A stretch of 64,000 bases of DNA from Granulicella sp. L60 (GTDB lineage Bacteria; Acidobacteriota; Terriglobia; Terriglobales; Acidobacteriaceae). Position 1 is the first letter of the stretch, and every line of letters begins with the position of its first letter. Under the pieces are notes generated by a model. That model was not told the origin of the DNA, searched no databases, and saw nothing but the letters and a program-made list of their open reading frames with translations. The stretch spans positions 437,288 through 501,287 of the forward strand of contig NZ_LMUR01000010.1 in assembly GCF_009765825.1 (NCBI RefSeq), written 5' to 3'. A program made the position numbers and the translations under genes. Of this stretch, positions 17,178-27,690 are shown in pieces.

Positions 17178-20100
17178 ATGAGAGAGACAAGTTCTTCGAA
17201 TTGCCAGACAAAAACAAGGATTGCAAACGTTGTTTCAGAAGCTACGCTGCTTCCGGCTGTTATTGCAAAGGCGAGGAGTCTCGTGAAAGGTGTTTCACCT
17301 GTTCTTTTGGTGCTGGCCTTGCTAGCGTTTCCTTTCCGGGCAAGCGCGCAAGAGCTGGCGGGAACATTTGCGGGCACAGTGACCGATCCAAGCGGCGCCG
17401 TGATTCCGCATGCCACCATCACGATCACGCTTAACGGAGTAAGCGGCGCCTCCCGTGTCGTGCAGTCAAATGAGTCCGGCAACTACACCGCAACGAATCT
17501 TCCCACAGGTACATACACGATTACCGTCTCGAACCCGGGCTTCGAAAAATTCTCCGATCGCAACGTAGTGCTGAATGTCGCGCAAAAGCGCACGCTAAAT
17601 GCGCAACTAAAGGTCGGGTCCCAAGGCCAGACTGTAACAGTGGAAGATAACCCGGTAGCTGTCGATACCGAAAGCAGCTCCCAGGCTGGAACCATCTCTG
17701 GAACCCAGGTGCGTGAACTGGAGTTGGTCAACCGCAACTTTCAACAGTTGGTTACGCTGCAGCCAGGCGTTGTGAACATACTCGGCGACGAGCCCGGGTT
17801 TGGCGGGCTTAATAGCACGGCTTTCATCTCGGTCAACGGCGCGCGCGCTACGGCCAATAACTGGACGGTAGACGGAGCGGACATCAATGACAGCGGCGCG
17901 AATTCTTCACTGCTCAACGTTCCCAGTGTTGATGCCATAGAGGAGTTTACTCTGGAGCGCAGCTCCTACGACGCGAGCTTCGGACGCAGCGGGGGCGGCC
18001 AGATTCTGGTAGCCACCCGCTCCGGCACCAGTTCGTTTCACGGCTCAGCCTATGAGTTTGTGCGTACGGCGGACACCAACGCAAACTACTACTTCAACAA
18101 TCAGCAAGGTATTCCGCGCACTCCTGATCACTATAATAACTTCGGCTTTACCCTTGGCGGTCCGATCTTTATTCCACACCTTTACAACTCGGAGAAGAAG
18201 AAGACCTTCTTTTTCTGGTCGGAAGAATGGCGCAAGATCACGAGCCCAACATCGAACAATGTGCCGGCGCCTAGCGCGGCTGAGCTTGCGGGTTCGTTTT
18301 TTGCCGCAAATGAACCGAGCGCGCCAGCTGGATGCATAACAGGATGGACCCCGAACCCGAATGTACAGGTGGGTGGTGGCACAGGCACTATCAATCCTTT
18401 CTGTTACAGCGCGAACGCCAAAGTGTACCTGTCCCAGATTTTAGACAAAAATCAAGCTAATTTCACTACCTTCAATGCGCAAAATAACTTCAACTACGGT
18501 ACCCAGATCTCGTCTTTCCCGACGCTGAATAACTTCCGCCAGGACCTCGTCCGGATAGACCACTACTTCAACGACAAGCTACATTTCTTTGCGCGTGGCA
18601 TGCAGGACGATGCTCCTAGCAATCTTCCAACCGGTCAATGGGGTGGCGCCAATTATCCGGGAGCGGTGAATGTCGGCATCGACGCTCCTGGCAAGAATGT
18701 AGTAGCTAACCTCACCTGGACGATCTCTCCGAAGATGGTGAACGAGGTGGAGTTCGCCTACTCGCAGGGAACCATCAATAGTGTGCTCTCGGGGCCCGCA
18801 AACTCTCCCAGTGTTCTTTCCTCGCTTACCAACAACCTGGCCTACCTTGACCCCTATGGGCGCATTCCGAGTGCAACCATCCTGGACGGATCGGTCACTG
18901 TCGTGTCACAGGGAGCGGCTCCGTACAACGAACGCAACTTAGACCGGAACATCTTTGACAACTTCACGGTGACATTGGGGAATCACACTTTGCACGCAGG
19001 CGTTACGGCCCAGCAGATGTTGAAGACCGAGAACGCCGGCAACGGTAATGCGAATTTCAACTTCAATACTTGGGGAGATTTCTTGTTGGGCAATGCTGTC
19101 CAGTATCAGCAGGCCAACCGGGATACTATTCCAGATCTGCGATTCTGGAATACGGAAGCCTATGTCCAGGACGATTGGAAGGCGACCCACAGATTGGCTG
19201 TAAATCTGGGCCTTCGCTGGACTCGATTCCCCGCACCCACGGACGCGAAGAATACGCTAACCAACTTTGACCCATCATTATACCAACCGACTCAGGCTGC
19301 GGCCCTCGACGGCAACGGAAATTTTGTCGCAGGTCAGGTCTTCACGCCGGCGACATACGCCAATGGACTAATCTTCCCCAAGGGCGCTGCCTGTTCAGCC
19401 GCTCAGGCCATCTCTTCTCAAGTCACCTGCTCTCCTTATGGCAGCACGGTAAACCCCAACAACAACTGGAACTTTGGACCTCGTGTCGGTTTTGCCTACA
19501 ATCTTTACGGAGATAATAAGACCGTTCTGCGCGGCGGGTTCGGTATATTCTTCGACCGCACGAGTGACGGCATCTGGGAGCAGAACGCATTCAGCGATCC
19601 ACCGCTGGTCCAGACGACGACGATCACCAATACGACGTTTGACAATCCGGTGGGAGCTGGGAGTGTTACACCTGCATCCGGACCGAATCCACTGACAACC
19701 ACAGGCGCTCCCACCTTCAAGGTTCCCTCGTATGCGGCCTTCAACCTTTCTCTGCAACAGCAATTGGCCCCTACAACCGTACTTGAAATTGCGTATGTTG
19801 GCTCAGTCTCCCGGCACCTGCAGGGCGAGATGGATACGAACATCCCAACGCTGGCTACACGCGAAGCAAATCCGGATGCGCCTCTCAACAACGTTCGCCC
19901 CTACCTAGGTTATTCGGACTTCAAGACCAGGCTGCCGGTCTTTACTGCCAACTATAACTCGCTGCAGGTATCGCTGAATCACCGCACGACGCGCGACCTA
20001 ACGCTAGGTCTCTCCTACACCTGGTCTAAGAATCTGACGGATTCGTGGAACGATCGCGGCACTGCCGCCACTGGCAGCGCTCTCAGTGGACCTCCGGGCA

Positions 20101-20774
20101 CCGCCAGTACCTATGCATATGATCCGAAGCTCGACTACGGTGCATCCGGACTGAATCAGCCGCAGAGCTTCATTAGCAACTTCGTCTATAAGGAGCCGTT
20201 TTTCCGTGAGCAGCATGGCTTGGTCGGACATACGCTTGGCGGCTGGGAACTCTCGGGTATTGTCACTCTAAACTCCGGATTATCTACAAACGCCTATCAG
20301 AAGGTTGACCCATTTGCCTGCACTCCCCCAAACCCTCCGAGCGCTCCTGCAAGTCCTACCAATCCTCTCTGCGCCGCGGACAGCCCGGTAGGTACCTATG
20401 CTGGCGGTCTGGGCATGGTAAACCCGAACGCAGATATCTCTCCTCGTCCTGATCAGGTGTCTACAATTCATCTGACCAAAACTCAGAGTCAATGGTTCAC
20501 TACCAGCTCCTTCGCTACAGCCCAGGGACACTTTGGCAGTAGTGCAGTTGGAAACATCCTGAGTCCTGGCATGGAAAAGATCGATCTGGGTTTGCTGAAG
20601 AACTTCAGGTTCACCGAAAATATCAATCTTCAGATGCGTGCAGAGGCTTTCAATCTCTTCAATCACACTAACTTTTGGCTCATAGATACAGGTCTTGGAG
20701 ACGGCACCTTTGGACAAGCCACAAGCGCTCATGCGCCACGCCTCATGCAGTTCAGCGCAAAGCTGTATTTCTGA
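17178..20774 (+). CDS. TonB-dependent receptor, Oar-like, with carboxypeptidase-regulatory-like domain
   Basis: This outer-membrane receptor has 1198 residues. After the signal sequence (hydrophobic LLVLALLAFPFRASA, cut near residue 56) come a carboxypeptidase-regulatory-like Ig domain (about 60-145, GTVTDPSGAVIPHATITIT), a plug (about 155-280, LNVPSVDAIEEFTLERS and GGGQILVATRSGT) and a long barrel ending in KLYF. The ATG at 17178 has AAGGAG upstream. A GTG at 17283, preceded by GAGGAG, would give a normal-length signal peptide, so either may be used. The gene is followed at 36 bases by a GntR regulator and then a GH20 hexosaminidase, so its cargo is probably a GlcNAc-containing oligosaccharide. 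No SusD-like lipoprotein accompanies it, as is usual for acidobacterial receptors of this type. Confidence 0.9.
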   Translation: MRETSSSNCQTKTRIANVVSEATLLPAVIAKARSLVKGVSPVLLVLALLAFPFRASAQELAGTFAGTVTDPSGAVIPHATITITLNGVSGASRVVQSNESGNYTATNLPTGTYTITVSNPGFEKFSDRNVVLNVAQKRTLNAQLKVGSQGQTVTVEDNPVAVDTESSSQAGTISGTQVRELELVNRNFQQLVTLQPGVVNILGDEPGFGGLNSTAFISVNGARATANNWTVDGADINDSGANSSLLNVPSVDAIEEFTLERSSYDASFGRSGGGQILVATRSGTSSFHGSAYEFVRTADTNANYYFNNQQGIPRTPDHYNNFGFTLGGPIFIPHLYNSEKKKTFFFWSEEWRKITSPTSNNVPAPSAAELAGSFFAANEPSAPAGCITGWTPNPNVQVGGGTGTINPFCYSANAKVYLSQILDKNQANFTTFNAQNNFNYGTQISSFPTLNNFRQDLVRIDHYFNDKLHFFARGMQDDAPSNLPTGQWGGANYPGAVNVGIDAPGKNVVANLTWTISPKMVNEVEFAYSQGTINSVLSGPANSPSVLSSLTNNLAYLDPYGRIPSATILDGSVTVVSQGAAPYNERNLDRNIFDNFTVTLGNHTLHAGVTAQQMLKTENAGNGNANFNFNTWGDFLLGNAVQYQQANRDTIPDLRFWNTEAYVQDDWKATHRLAVNLGLRWTRFPAPTDAKNTLTNFDPSLYQPTQAAALDGNGNFVAGQVFTPATYANGLIFPKGAACSAAQAISSQVTCSPYGSTVNPNNNWNFGPRVGFAYNLYGDNKTVLRGGFGIFFDRTSDGIWEQNAFSDPPLVQTTTITNTTFDNPVGAGSVTPASGPNPLTTTGAPTFKVPSYAAFNLSLQQQLAPTTVLEIAYVGSVSRHLQGEMDTNIPTLATREANPDAPLNNVRPYLGYSDFKTRLPVFTANYNSLQVSLNHRTTRDLTLGLSYTWSKNLTDSWNDRGTAATGSALSGPPGTASTYAYDPKLDYGASGLNQPQSFISNFVYKEPFFREQHGLVGHTLGGWELSGIVTLNSGLSTNAYQKVDPFACTPPNPPSAPASPTNPLCAADSPVGTYAGGLGMVNPNADISPRPDQVSTIHLTKTQSQWFTTSSFATAQGHFGSSAVGNILSPGMEKIDLGLLKNFRFTENINLQMRAEAFNLFNHTNFWLIDTGLGDGTFGQATSAHAPRLMQFSAKLYF

Positions 20775-20810
20775 CACTGGCTTCCACTAACGAACCCAAA
20801 CCTACTTACG

Positions 20811-21692
20811 ATGGTGACGATGATCCCGACTGCCCGAGCAGAAACTAGTGAACGTGTGCCGACAGGTTCGTCTCAGATCGCATCCGCTGAGCGACTTCTC
20901 AACAGAAACGGATTCGTTCCCCTGTACTTTCAGATTCAACGTGCACTGGTCGATAAAATTAATTCAGGAGAACTACGGGAAGGAGATCTTCTATCCTCTG
21001 AGTGGAACTTGGCCCGCGCCTATCGCGTCAGCCGGATGACAGCACGCGAAGCTCTACACGGATTGAAAGCGAGTGGTTACGCCTGCAGTCTGAGAGGGCG
21101 CGGTACCTTCGTCACGAAACCAAAACTCGACAAGCCTCAGGCGCAGCTAAGGGGCTTTACTGAAGAGATCACACGACGTGGTATGGTGCCAGCTTCGCGC
21201 CTGCTGGAGCAGGCAGTGATCGATGCGGATGTTGAGCTGGCGGAGAGCCTAGAAGTCCAGGTTGGAACGCCAGTGATGAGGCTCTATCGCCTACGGCTGG
21301 CTGATGGTATACCGATGGCAGTTCAGAAAGCCTATCTCTCACTTAGCCGCTTTTCTGGTATCGAACGAATCAACTTTACTGAACAGTCGCTCTACCAAAC
21401 GCTTCGCGAAGAATTTAGTGTTCAGGCAGCCTGGGCTGCTGAGACAATCGAAATCCTGCCGGCAACACGCGAAGAGTCTAGACTGTTGGAGATTCCTACA
21501 AGGACAGGCATCTTGTCCATATCGCGAAATACCATCACCGAAGACCGTGTACCAATCGAGATTACAGTCTCGCGATACCGTGCAGACCGATATCGCGCGC
21601 TGGTTTATATCCCTGCCACGGCAATACCCGTAGATGCGACGATCTATAAGAATAATAGTCTGCGCCTTCAAAACAACTCGGAGGCGCTCTGA
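20811..21692 (+). CDS. GntR-family regulator, HutC/UTRA type (NagR-like)
   Basis: This 293-residue DNA-binding protein has a winged helix (about 35-105; PLYFQIQRALVDKI, then VSRMTAREALHGL) and a UTRA effector domain (about 125-275). The arrangement is that of HutC-subfamily regulators, which include NagR of GlcNAc metabolism. It is placed between a TonB receptor and a hexosaminidase gene, so a GlcNAc-derived effector is a reasonable inference. The N-terminal 30 residues are not part of the fold, and no good ribosome site precedes the ATG at 20811 or the ATG at 20820. Translation may be coupled to the receptor gene that ends 36 bases earlier. Confidence 0.87.
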   Translation: MVTMIPTARAETSERVPTGSSQIASAERLLNRNGFVPLYFQIQRALVDKINSGELREGDLLSSEWNLARAYRVSRMTAREALHGLKASGYACSLRGRGTFVTKPKLDKPQAQLRGFTEEITRRGMVPASRLLEQAVIDADVELAESLEVQVGTPVMRLYRLRLADGIPMAVQKAYLSLSRFSGIERINFTEQSLYQTLREEFSVQAAWAAETIEILPATREESRLLEIPTRTGILSISRNTITEDRVPIEITVSRYRADRYRALVYIPATAIPVDATIYKNNSLRLQNNSEAL

Positions 21693-21706
21693 CAAAAGAA
21701 GGCGTC

Positions 21707-23758
21707 ATGCTTAATTACTGTTTGCTGCGCGCCTGCTGCGCGATCCTAGCGCTTTGTCCTACGCTGCCCTTCGCTCATCGGTCCGCGCAGGCACAGACAC
21801 CACTGGCGATCATTCCTCTTCCTGCGAACACGGTGCAGTACTCCGGCAGCCTGCTCGTCGACCCCGGTTTGCAGATAGTTTTTGAAGGCTATACAGAGCC
21901 ACGCCTCACGCGAGCTCGTGATCGATTTCTCGACACCTTGAGCCGCGAAACCGGGACCGCCCACATACCCGCCGGGCCTGATCAAACAGCCAAGCTTGTC
22001 ATACGTACCGCAGGCCCGAGTGCTACCGTGCAGCAACTTGGAGAAGATGAGTCTTATCATCTGGAGGTTACGGCGACCGGAGTATTGCTGACGGCGCCCA
22101 ATCCCCTCGGTGTGCTTCATGGACTGCAGACTTTTCTTCAATTGGTAGGCACGACACCTGCAGGCTTTGAAGTCGCAGCAGTAACGATCGATGATAAGCC
22201 TCGTTTTCCCTGGCGCGGTCTCATGATCGACGCAGGCCGCCACTTTATGCCGCTGGAAGCAATCCGGCAGAATCTCGACGGAATGGAAGCGGTAAAGATG
22301 AATGTCTTTCATTGGCATCTCTCTGATGACCAAGGCTTCCGCATTGAGAGCAAAGCTTTCCCCATGCTGCAGGAAAAAGGTTCTGACGGTCTCTACTACA
22401 CGCAGGATCAGGTCCGAGCCATTATTGAATACGCCCGTGACCGTGGCATTCGCGTCGTTCCGGAGTTCGATATGCCCGGTCATGCAACATCCTGGTTTGT
22501 CGGCTACCCTGCTCTGGCCAGTGGCAACGGGCCTTACCATATCGAACGCCACTGGGGAGTCTTCGATCCCGCGATGGATCCTACGCGAGAGAGTACCTAT
22601 CACTTCCTCGATGAGTTCATCGGAGAGATGACAGAGCTCTTCCCCGACGCTTACTTTCACATCGGTGGAGATGAGTGTAACGGCAAAGAATGGGATGCTA
22701 ATCTGTCTGTCAAACGGTACATGCAAGTCCATCACATTGCGGACAACGCAGCGCTGCAGGCATATTTCACGAGCAGAGTGCAGAAGCTCGTCACCAAGCG
22801 CCACAAAACTACGGTAGGGTGGGACGAGGTGTTACAGCCTGATACGCCTAAAGACGTCGTCATTCAGTCATGGCGTGGTCAGGAGTCGCTGGCACAGGCG
22901 GCACAGAGAGGCTATCGCGGAATCTTATCTGCCGGCTACTACGTCGATTTGAATCAGTCGGCAGCCGATCATTACAACATCGATCCACTTGGGAACGGCA
23001 AGATCGTATTGTCCCCGGAGCAAACCGCCAACATACTTGGCGGCGAAGCGACCATGTGGACCGAATATGTCACCCCGGAGACGATTGATGGCCGAATCTG
23101 GCCGCGAACCGCCGCAGTCGCCGAACGGCTCTGGTCAGCGCAGGATGCAAAAGATGTTGACTCTATGTACGAGCGTCTTGATATCTTCTCGCAGAAGCTC
23201 GCGTACTATGGTCTTCCTTTCCAAAGCGTTCGGGAGCAGGCTATTCGACGGCTCAGCAACTACGCCGACACAACTCCCCTTCAGGTTCTTGCTAGTGTGG
23301 TACAGCCGCCCAGGGACTACGCGCGAGAAAGTTTGAAGCAGTATGATGCCTTTTCTCCTCTCAACCAACTGGTCGATACTGTCCCACCCGAAAGCGACAC
23401 CGCACGAGAGTTCAAGCAAATTGTTGTGCGAATCTCAACGGGAAAAGCGGTCTCGGGAGATTGGCAGAAGGCCCGACAATGGCTGGTGCTGTGGAGAGAT
23501 AACGATGCGGTCCTTCAGCCTTCGCTCGCTCGATCTGCATTGACCGTTGAACTGGAACCGCTATCCCGTAATCTTTCTAAGACCGCCGCGATCGGACTAG
23601 TAGCCCTAGACAGCTTACAAAACAATCTGCCAGTAACAATCGAGATTCAGAAGGAACAGATGTCTCAATTGAAAGATCTTGAAAAGCCTGAGGCGGTTCT
23701 GATCGATATGATTGTCCCAAGCGTGGAGGTGTTGGTGCAGACTGCCGGGACGAAATAG
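21707..23758 (+). CDS. Beta-N-acetylhexosaminidase, GH20 family, secreted
   Basis: This 683-residue enzyme releases terminal beta-GlcNAc or GalNAc by substrate-assisted catalysis. A signal peptide ending near SAQAQ precedes a GH20b domain (about 30-155), then the barrel, which begins with RFPWRGLMIDAGRHF. The catalytic pair is in HIGGDECNG (D322-E323), and the substrate-binding FHWHLSDDQGFRIE strand is intact. The closing part (PRTAAVAERLW) matches the family end, followed by about 170 residues of helical tail. AAGAAGG precedes the ATG, which lies 14 bases after the GntR stop, so the two genes are co-transcribed. It supports a role of this unit in chitin-, peptidoglycan- or N-glycan-derived GlcNAc use. 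Confidence 0.93.
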   Translation: MLNYCLLRACCAILALCPTLPFAHRSAQAQTPLAIIPLPANTVQYSGSLLVDPGLQIVFEGYTEPRLTRARDRFLDTLSRETGTAHIPAGPDQTAKLVIRTAGPSATVQQLGEDESYHLEVTATGVLLTAPNPLGVLHGLQTFLQLVGTTPAGFEVAAVTIDDKPRFPWRGLMIDAGRHFMPLEAIRQNLDGMEAVKMNVFHWHLSDDQGFRIESKAFPMLQEKGSDGLYYTQDQVRAIIEYARDRGIRVVPEFDMPGHATSWFVGYPALASGNGPYHIERHWGVFDPAMDPTRESTYHFLDEFIGEMTELFPDAYFHIGGDECNGKEWDANLSVKRYMQVHHIADNAALQAYFTSRVQKLVTKRHKTTVGWDEVLQPDTPKDVVIQSWRGQESLAQAAQRGYRGILSAGYYVDLNQSAADHYNIDPLGNGKIVLSPEQTANILGGEATMWTEYVTPETIDGRIWPRTAAVAERLWSAQDAKDVDSMYERLDIFSQKLAYYGLPFQSVREQAIRRLSNYADTTPLQVLASVVQPPRDYARESLKQYDAFSPLNQLVDTVPPESDTAREFKQIVVRISTGKAVSGDWQKARQWLVLWRDNDAVLQPSLARSALTVELEPLSRNLSKTAAIGLVALDSLQNNLPVTIEIQKEQMSQLKDLEKPEAVLIDMIVPSVEVLVQTAGTK

Positions 23759-23862
23759 CGCTGAAGCCAGGACTCTGGTGCTTCTTTAGCCGTCTATTCG
23801 CCCAGACGATTGCGCGACCTGCCTAGTAGAGAGAAAATCGAACCGATGTGAAGGGGAGGACT

Positions 23863-24758
23863 TTGAGCTACAGATTAGCTATCTGCCTGACACTCGGAAT
23901 CTCCGGCTTGGGCCTCAGCCTGTATTCACAGGAAGCTATAACGCAGGTGGCAACTCCACTACAGATCAATCAACGCGAGAATAGGACCTAATCTGAAGCT
24001 GGTCTGAATGCCTTATCCAAAGCTCATCCGACCGATCCGGTGTCTCTCGCCCGATTGGGCCTCCTCGAAGCCTGCCAAGGGCGTCTTCCGCAGGCGATTA
24101 TCTTCTATCGCAGAGCCATGGCGCTCAACCCCGATATGTCAGGCTTACGCTTAAACTTGGGATTGGCCTTATTCAAGGATGGCCAATACAAAGAAGCTAT
24201 TCAGCTCTTCACTTGTTGGCGAAGCATTGGACGAGATGAAAGACCCCAACGGAGCAACACTGGAGTTTCGCGCCGCAGTTCAGGCGAATCCCAAGGAGCC
24301 GAATGCGCACTTCGGTCTGGGTTATCTGTTGTGGACGCAGCGCCAGTATCAGGAAGCTTCACAGGAGGTTCAAGCCGAGGTTAGAGAATACCCCTAACTA
24401 CTCCAAGGCGATGCTCTACCTCGCCGATTCAGATATTAAATTGAACAAGAGTGAAGATGCCAAGCCCCTATTGGAAAGGGTGGTAGTGATCGACCCCACC
24501 AACTCGATGAGCCATCTCAATCTTGGTATTGTCTTTGCAGAGGCTGATCACAAAGAGAATGCGTTGAGCGAATTCAAAGCGGCCGCCGCGCTTACTCCTC
24601 ACGATGTGAACGTTCACATGTGGATGGGCCGTCTCTACCGATCCCTGGGCAAGGCCAGTGAAGCAAAAATGGAGTTCGACAAAGCCAAGAATCTAAACCA
24701 GGCCTCCCACGACGCGCTCATTACGGTCATGTCCGCCCCTCCTGAAAAGGTCAAATAG
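23863..24758 (+). pseudogene. TPR-repeat protein gene, inactivated by a stop codon and two frameshifts
   Basis: The gene starts at TTG 23863 behind AAGGGGAGGA and encodes a signal peptide (about 22 residues, SLYSQE). It meets an in-frame TAA at 23989-23991, then continues in the same frame with helical repeats up to GLALFKDGQYKEAIQLF (about 24210). The reading shifts to a second frame for GATLEFRAAVQANPKEP to EVREYP (to about 24395), then to a third frame (PNYSKAMLYLADSD) to the natural end at 24758. The pieces join into one periplasmic tetratricopeptide protein of about 300 residues, so this is a decayed gene rather than three small ones. It follows the hexosaminidase on the same strand. Sequencing error could explain one shift but hardly all three lesions. 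Confidence 0.8.
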
Positions 24759-24892
24759 TTAGAGATCTTCGAGTCTTGGACCGGCTTCGCTACTTTCGCC
24801 ATGAAATAAGGACGCGTAGAGCGTTCTCGCATTGCTGAACGATCTTCAAGGATACCGAAGTCCGAAACTTACAATGCTATATGTCTCTTTCC

Positions 24893-26143
24893 TTAGGGCT
24901 TCGTCTGTATCGATCTGTCTCCAATACGATCAATGACCATCTTCGGAGCGATAAGGCCTACGCTCATAGCCAAAACGATAGATACGGCGGTCATGCCATC
25001 GGCTGTTGTCTCGGTAATGAGCGGTAAGGTTGTATTTTGGCCGACAGCGAGTTGGACAAAGCCGCTGGCCATTCTGAAAAGAAAGACACCTGGGATCATC
25101 GAGACTACGGAGGCAAAGGCGATAGCTGCGAACGGCATGTGCCGGCGACGTGCGACCGGGGTGAGGATAAGTCCCACGAAGAGACAAGCGACCAGGGCAC
25201 CGACCGCAGCGTTGGAGCCAGGGACAGTAAGGACCTGCCACCTAAGAGCATGGGCAAGCATACCGACTGGGACTGGCCAAGCCAGCATACGCAGCGGCGT
25301 GGAGAAGAAGATGCTGTAGGCCGCGACAGCAACGCCGGCGGCTATCACGTCGAGCCACAGGGGTGCGGACCTGCTGGCCTCCTCTACAGGAAGGGAAGCC
25401 TTGAGAAGGGCAAGTCCTAGGAGCAGTCCAGCCGAGATCGCCCCAACGACGAGCCCCGCGTAGATAATGCGGGCAGTGCCGAGATGGATGCGGCCCTTGC
25501 TGAGATCCAACATCCCATTGAGTAAGGGTGGTCCGGGCACCAGGATCATGCACGGGCAAACGGCGATTAGGCGCAGCGACGAGCTAAGCTGATAACGAAC
25601 CGCAAGAGCGCCAATAATGCCTGCTAGCAACGCCGCACCAAATGGTTGCACAAAGACGTTTGCGCTGTATTGTGCGAGTACGCGGCGGAGAAGGGCGCCG
25701 GCTGCTGCACTTAGTGAGATAAGTATGGCTGCGGACAGATGCTGGACGCCAAAGATCACCGCTAAGCCCGCGGCACCAGCGGCTGCAGCCAGGGTGAACA
25801 GCCAAGTCGGCATCGGCGGCGTTTGTGAGATCGTACGAATCTTCTCCTTCGCAGCTTGGGGCGCAAGTAGACCTTGGTCGAGATCCTCCATCACCTGCAT
25901 CGCGGAGGACACGCGACCCATTGCCACGCCGGTTGGATCAGCTGCTACTACGAAGAATAGCTTTTGGTTGACGTCCTGAATCTGAAGTTGCAACTCTCCC
26001 CAACGTGGGAAGATCTGGGCGCATAGTCCAAGCGCGCGACCGAATCGTTCTGTGGAAGACAAAACTTGGTCTGTGGATTGACCGTTGACAAATAGGACTC
26101 GGGCAAATTCGAGGACAAGGTCAGAACGGTCCTCCAAGGTCAT
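24893..26143 (-). CDS. ThrE-family threonine/serine exporter-like membrane protein
   Basis: This 416-residue inner-membrane protein combines both halves of the ThrE/YjjP fold. There is a soluble N-terminal domain of about 110 residues (LEFARVLFVNGQSTDQV) with helices beginning near residue 110, and then about ten membrane segments. The conserved CPCMILVPGPPLLNGMLDL stretch marks the YjjP-like half. ThrE exports threonine and serine; relatives handle succinate and other small acids. GAGGAAAG precedes the ATG. It is last in a run with malic enzyme and fumarase (48-base gap), which makes a dicarboxylate or amino acid overflow role worth considering. That role is inference. Confidence 0.82.
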   Translation of the reverse strand: MTLEDRSDLVLEFARVLFVNGQSTDQVLSSTERFGRALGLCAQIFPRWGELQLQIQDVNQKLFFVVAADPTGVAMGRVSSAMQVMEDLDQGLLAPQAAKEKIRTISQTPPMPTWLFTLAAAAGAAGLAVIFGVQHLSAAILISLSAAAGALLRRVLAQYSANVFVQPFGAALLAGIIGALAVRYQLSSSLRLIAVCPCMILVPGPPLLNGMLDLSKGRIHLGTARIIYAGLVVGAISAGLLLGLALLKASLPVEEASRSAPLWLDVIAAGVAVAAYSIFFSTPLRMLAWPVPVGMLAHALRWQVLTVPGSNAAVGALVACLFVGLILTPVARRRHMPFAAIAFASVVSMIPGVFLFRMASGFVQLAVGQNTTLPLITETTADGMTAVSIVLAMSVGLIAPKMVIDRIGDRSIQTKP

Positions 26144-26191
26144 AGGTCTTTCCTCATAAGTTAAATATCTACCGAAATAAGGATTTCCGCG

Positions 26192-27610
26192 CTAATTTTC
26201 GGTCGCTTCTGCAACATGAGGCATGACCATCTGTGCCGGATCGACCACACGATCAAACTCTTCCTCGGTGACGAAACCGAGTTTCAACGAGGCTGCCTTC
26301 AGTGTAAGGTCGTTGTCCATCGCGTAGTGTGCGATTTGGGATGACTTGTCGTAACCGATGATTGGCGAGAGCGCGGTCACCAGCATCAGCGAACGTTCTA
26401 CGTACTCCTTAATCTTCTTTAGGTTAGGCTTCGTACCCTGGACGAGAAATTTGCGGAAGTTTGTGCAACCATCGGTCATGAGCGTGATGGAGTGGGTGAT
26501 ATTGAATATGATCAGTGGCTTGTAAACATTCATCTCCAGATACCCTCCGGCGCCCCCAAAACCCACAGCGACGTCATTTGCCATAACCTGCACGGCAATC
26601 ATTGTGAGTGCTTCAGCCTGAGTTGGGTTCACCTTCCCGGGCATGATCGAAGAACCGGGTTCGTTTTCGGGGATCAATAGTTCCGCAAATCCTGCGCGCG
26701 GACCACAGGACATGAGTCGGATGTCATTTGCGATTTTGTAGAGCGACACAGCCAGAGTGCGTAGAGCTCCAGAAAGTTGTACCAGCGCATCATGAGCGCC
26801 TTGCACCGCAAACTTGTTCGGTGCGGTAACGAAAGGCAGACTGGTCAGCAGGGCAATCTCGGTCGCCACCGCCTCGGCGTAACCGGGAGGAGCATTAATC
26901 CCAGTGCCGACCGCCGTGCCCCCAAGTGCGAGACGGTAGACACCCTTCAGTGCGTCTTCAATCCGTTCCACATTGTCCTGGAGCATGGCGGCATATCCCG
27001 ACCACTCCTGACCGAGCGTCAGAGGCGTCGCGTCCTGCATGTGCGTGCGACCAATCTTCACGATATCTTTCCACTCAGCAGCCTTAGCATCGATAGCATC
27101 GTGCAACTGGTTTACTGCGGGAAGCAGCCGTTGCTTGACGTTGACGACTGCCGCAATGTGCATCGCGGATGGAAACGAATCGTTCGACGACTGCGACATG
27201 TTCACGTGATCGTTAGGATGAACCGGAGTTTTGCTTCCGAGAGCGGTGCCCGCTAGTTGGGAGCAGCGGTTCGAGATCACCTCATTCACGTTCATGTTGA
27301 ATTGTGTGCCACTGCCCGTCATCCAAACATGGAGAGGAAACATATCCTGATGTTGCCCAGCAAGAATTTCATCACACACGCGAACGATCAACAAATGGCG
27401 CTGCTCATCCAGATGCTTGCCGGCACGATTTGCATTGGCCGCGCCTTTCTTCAAGATGGCGTACGCGGCGATCATCTCTCTCGGCATCAGGTCTGTCCCA
27501 ATGCTGAAATGCTCAAGCGAGCGCTGTGTCTGCGCTCCCCAGAGTTTGCCGGCGGGGACTGCCACCTCGCCCATAGAGTCCTTCTCAAACCGGGTGTCTG
27601 CATCGTTCAT
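26192..27610 (-). CDS. fumC: Fumarate hydratase class II
   Basis: This 472-residue cytoplasmic, iron-free enzyme interconverts fumarate and L-malate. The superfamily signature [11 protein letters not shown] (about 318-328) carries the catalytic serine loop. [15 protein letters not shown] and the [19 protein letters not shown] segment are typical of FumC. Length is normal. GGGGAA lies just before the ATG. It is 80 bases downstream of the malic enzyme gene, forming a fumarate to malate to pyruvate route within one likely operon. Aspartase shares the fold, but the motif spacing favours fumarase. Confidence 0.94.
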   Translation of the reverse strand: MNDADTRFEKDSMGEVAVPAGKLWGAQTQRSLEHFSIGTDLMPREMIAAYAILKKGAANANRAGKHLDEQRHLLIVRVCDEILAGQHQDMFPLHVWMTGSGTQFNMNVNEVISNRCSQLAGTALGSKTPVHPNDHVNMSQSSNDSFPSAMHIAAVVNVKQRLLPAVNQLHDAIDAKAAEWKDIVKIGRTHMQDATPLTLGQEWSGYAAMLQDNVERIEDALKGVYRLALGGTAVGTGINAPPGYAEAVATEIALLTSLPFVTAPNKFAVQGAHDALVQLSGALRTLAVSLYKIANDIRLMSCGPRAGFAELLIPENEPGSSIMPGKVNPTQAEALTMIAVQVMANDVAVGFGGAGGYLEMNVYKPLIIFNITHSITLMTDGCTNFRKFLVQGTKPNLKKIKEYVERSLMLVTALSPIIGYDKSSQIAHYAMDNDLTLKAASLKLGFVTEEEFDRVVDPAQMVMPHVAEATEN

Positions 27611-27690
27611 AGTTATTCCCCTTATCTGTCGATTTCTAACCTAATGATGTACAGAAGGATTGTTTGCTAGGAGCTTCCTGAACCATCGTA

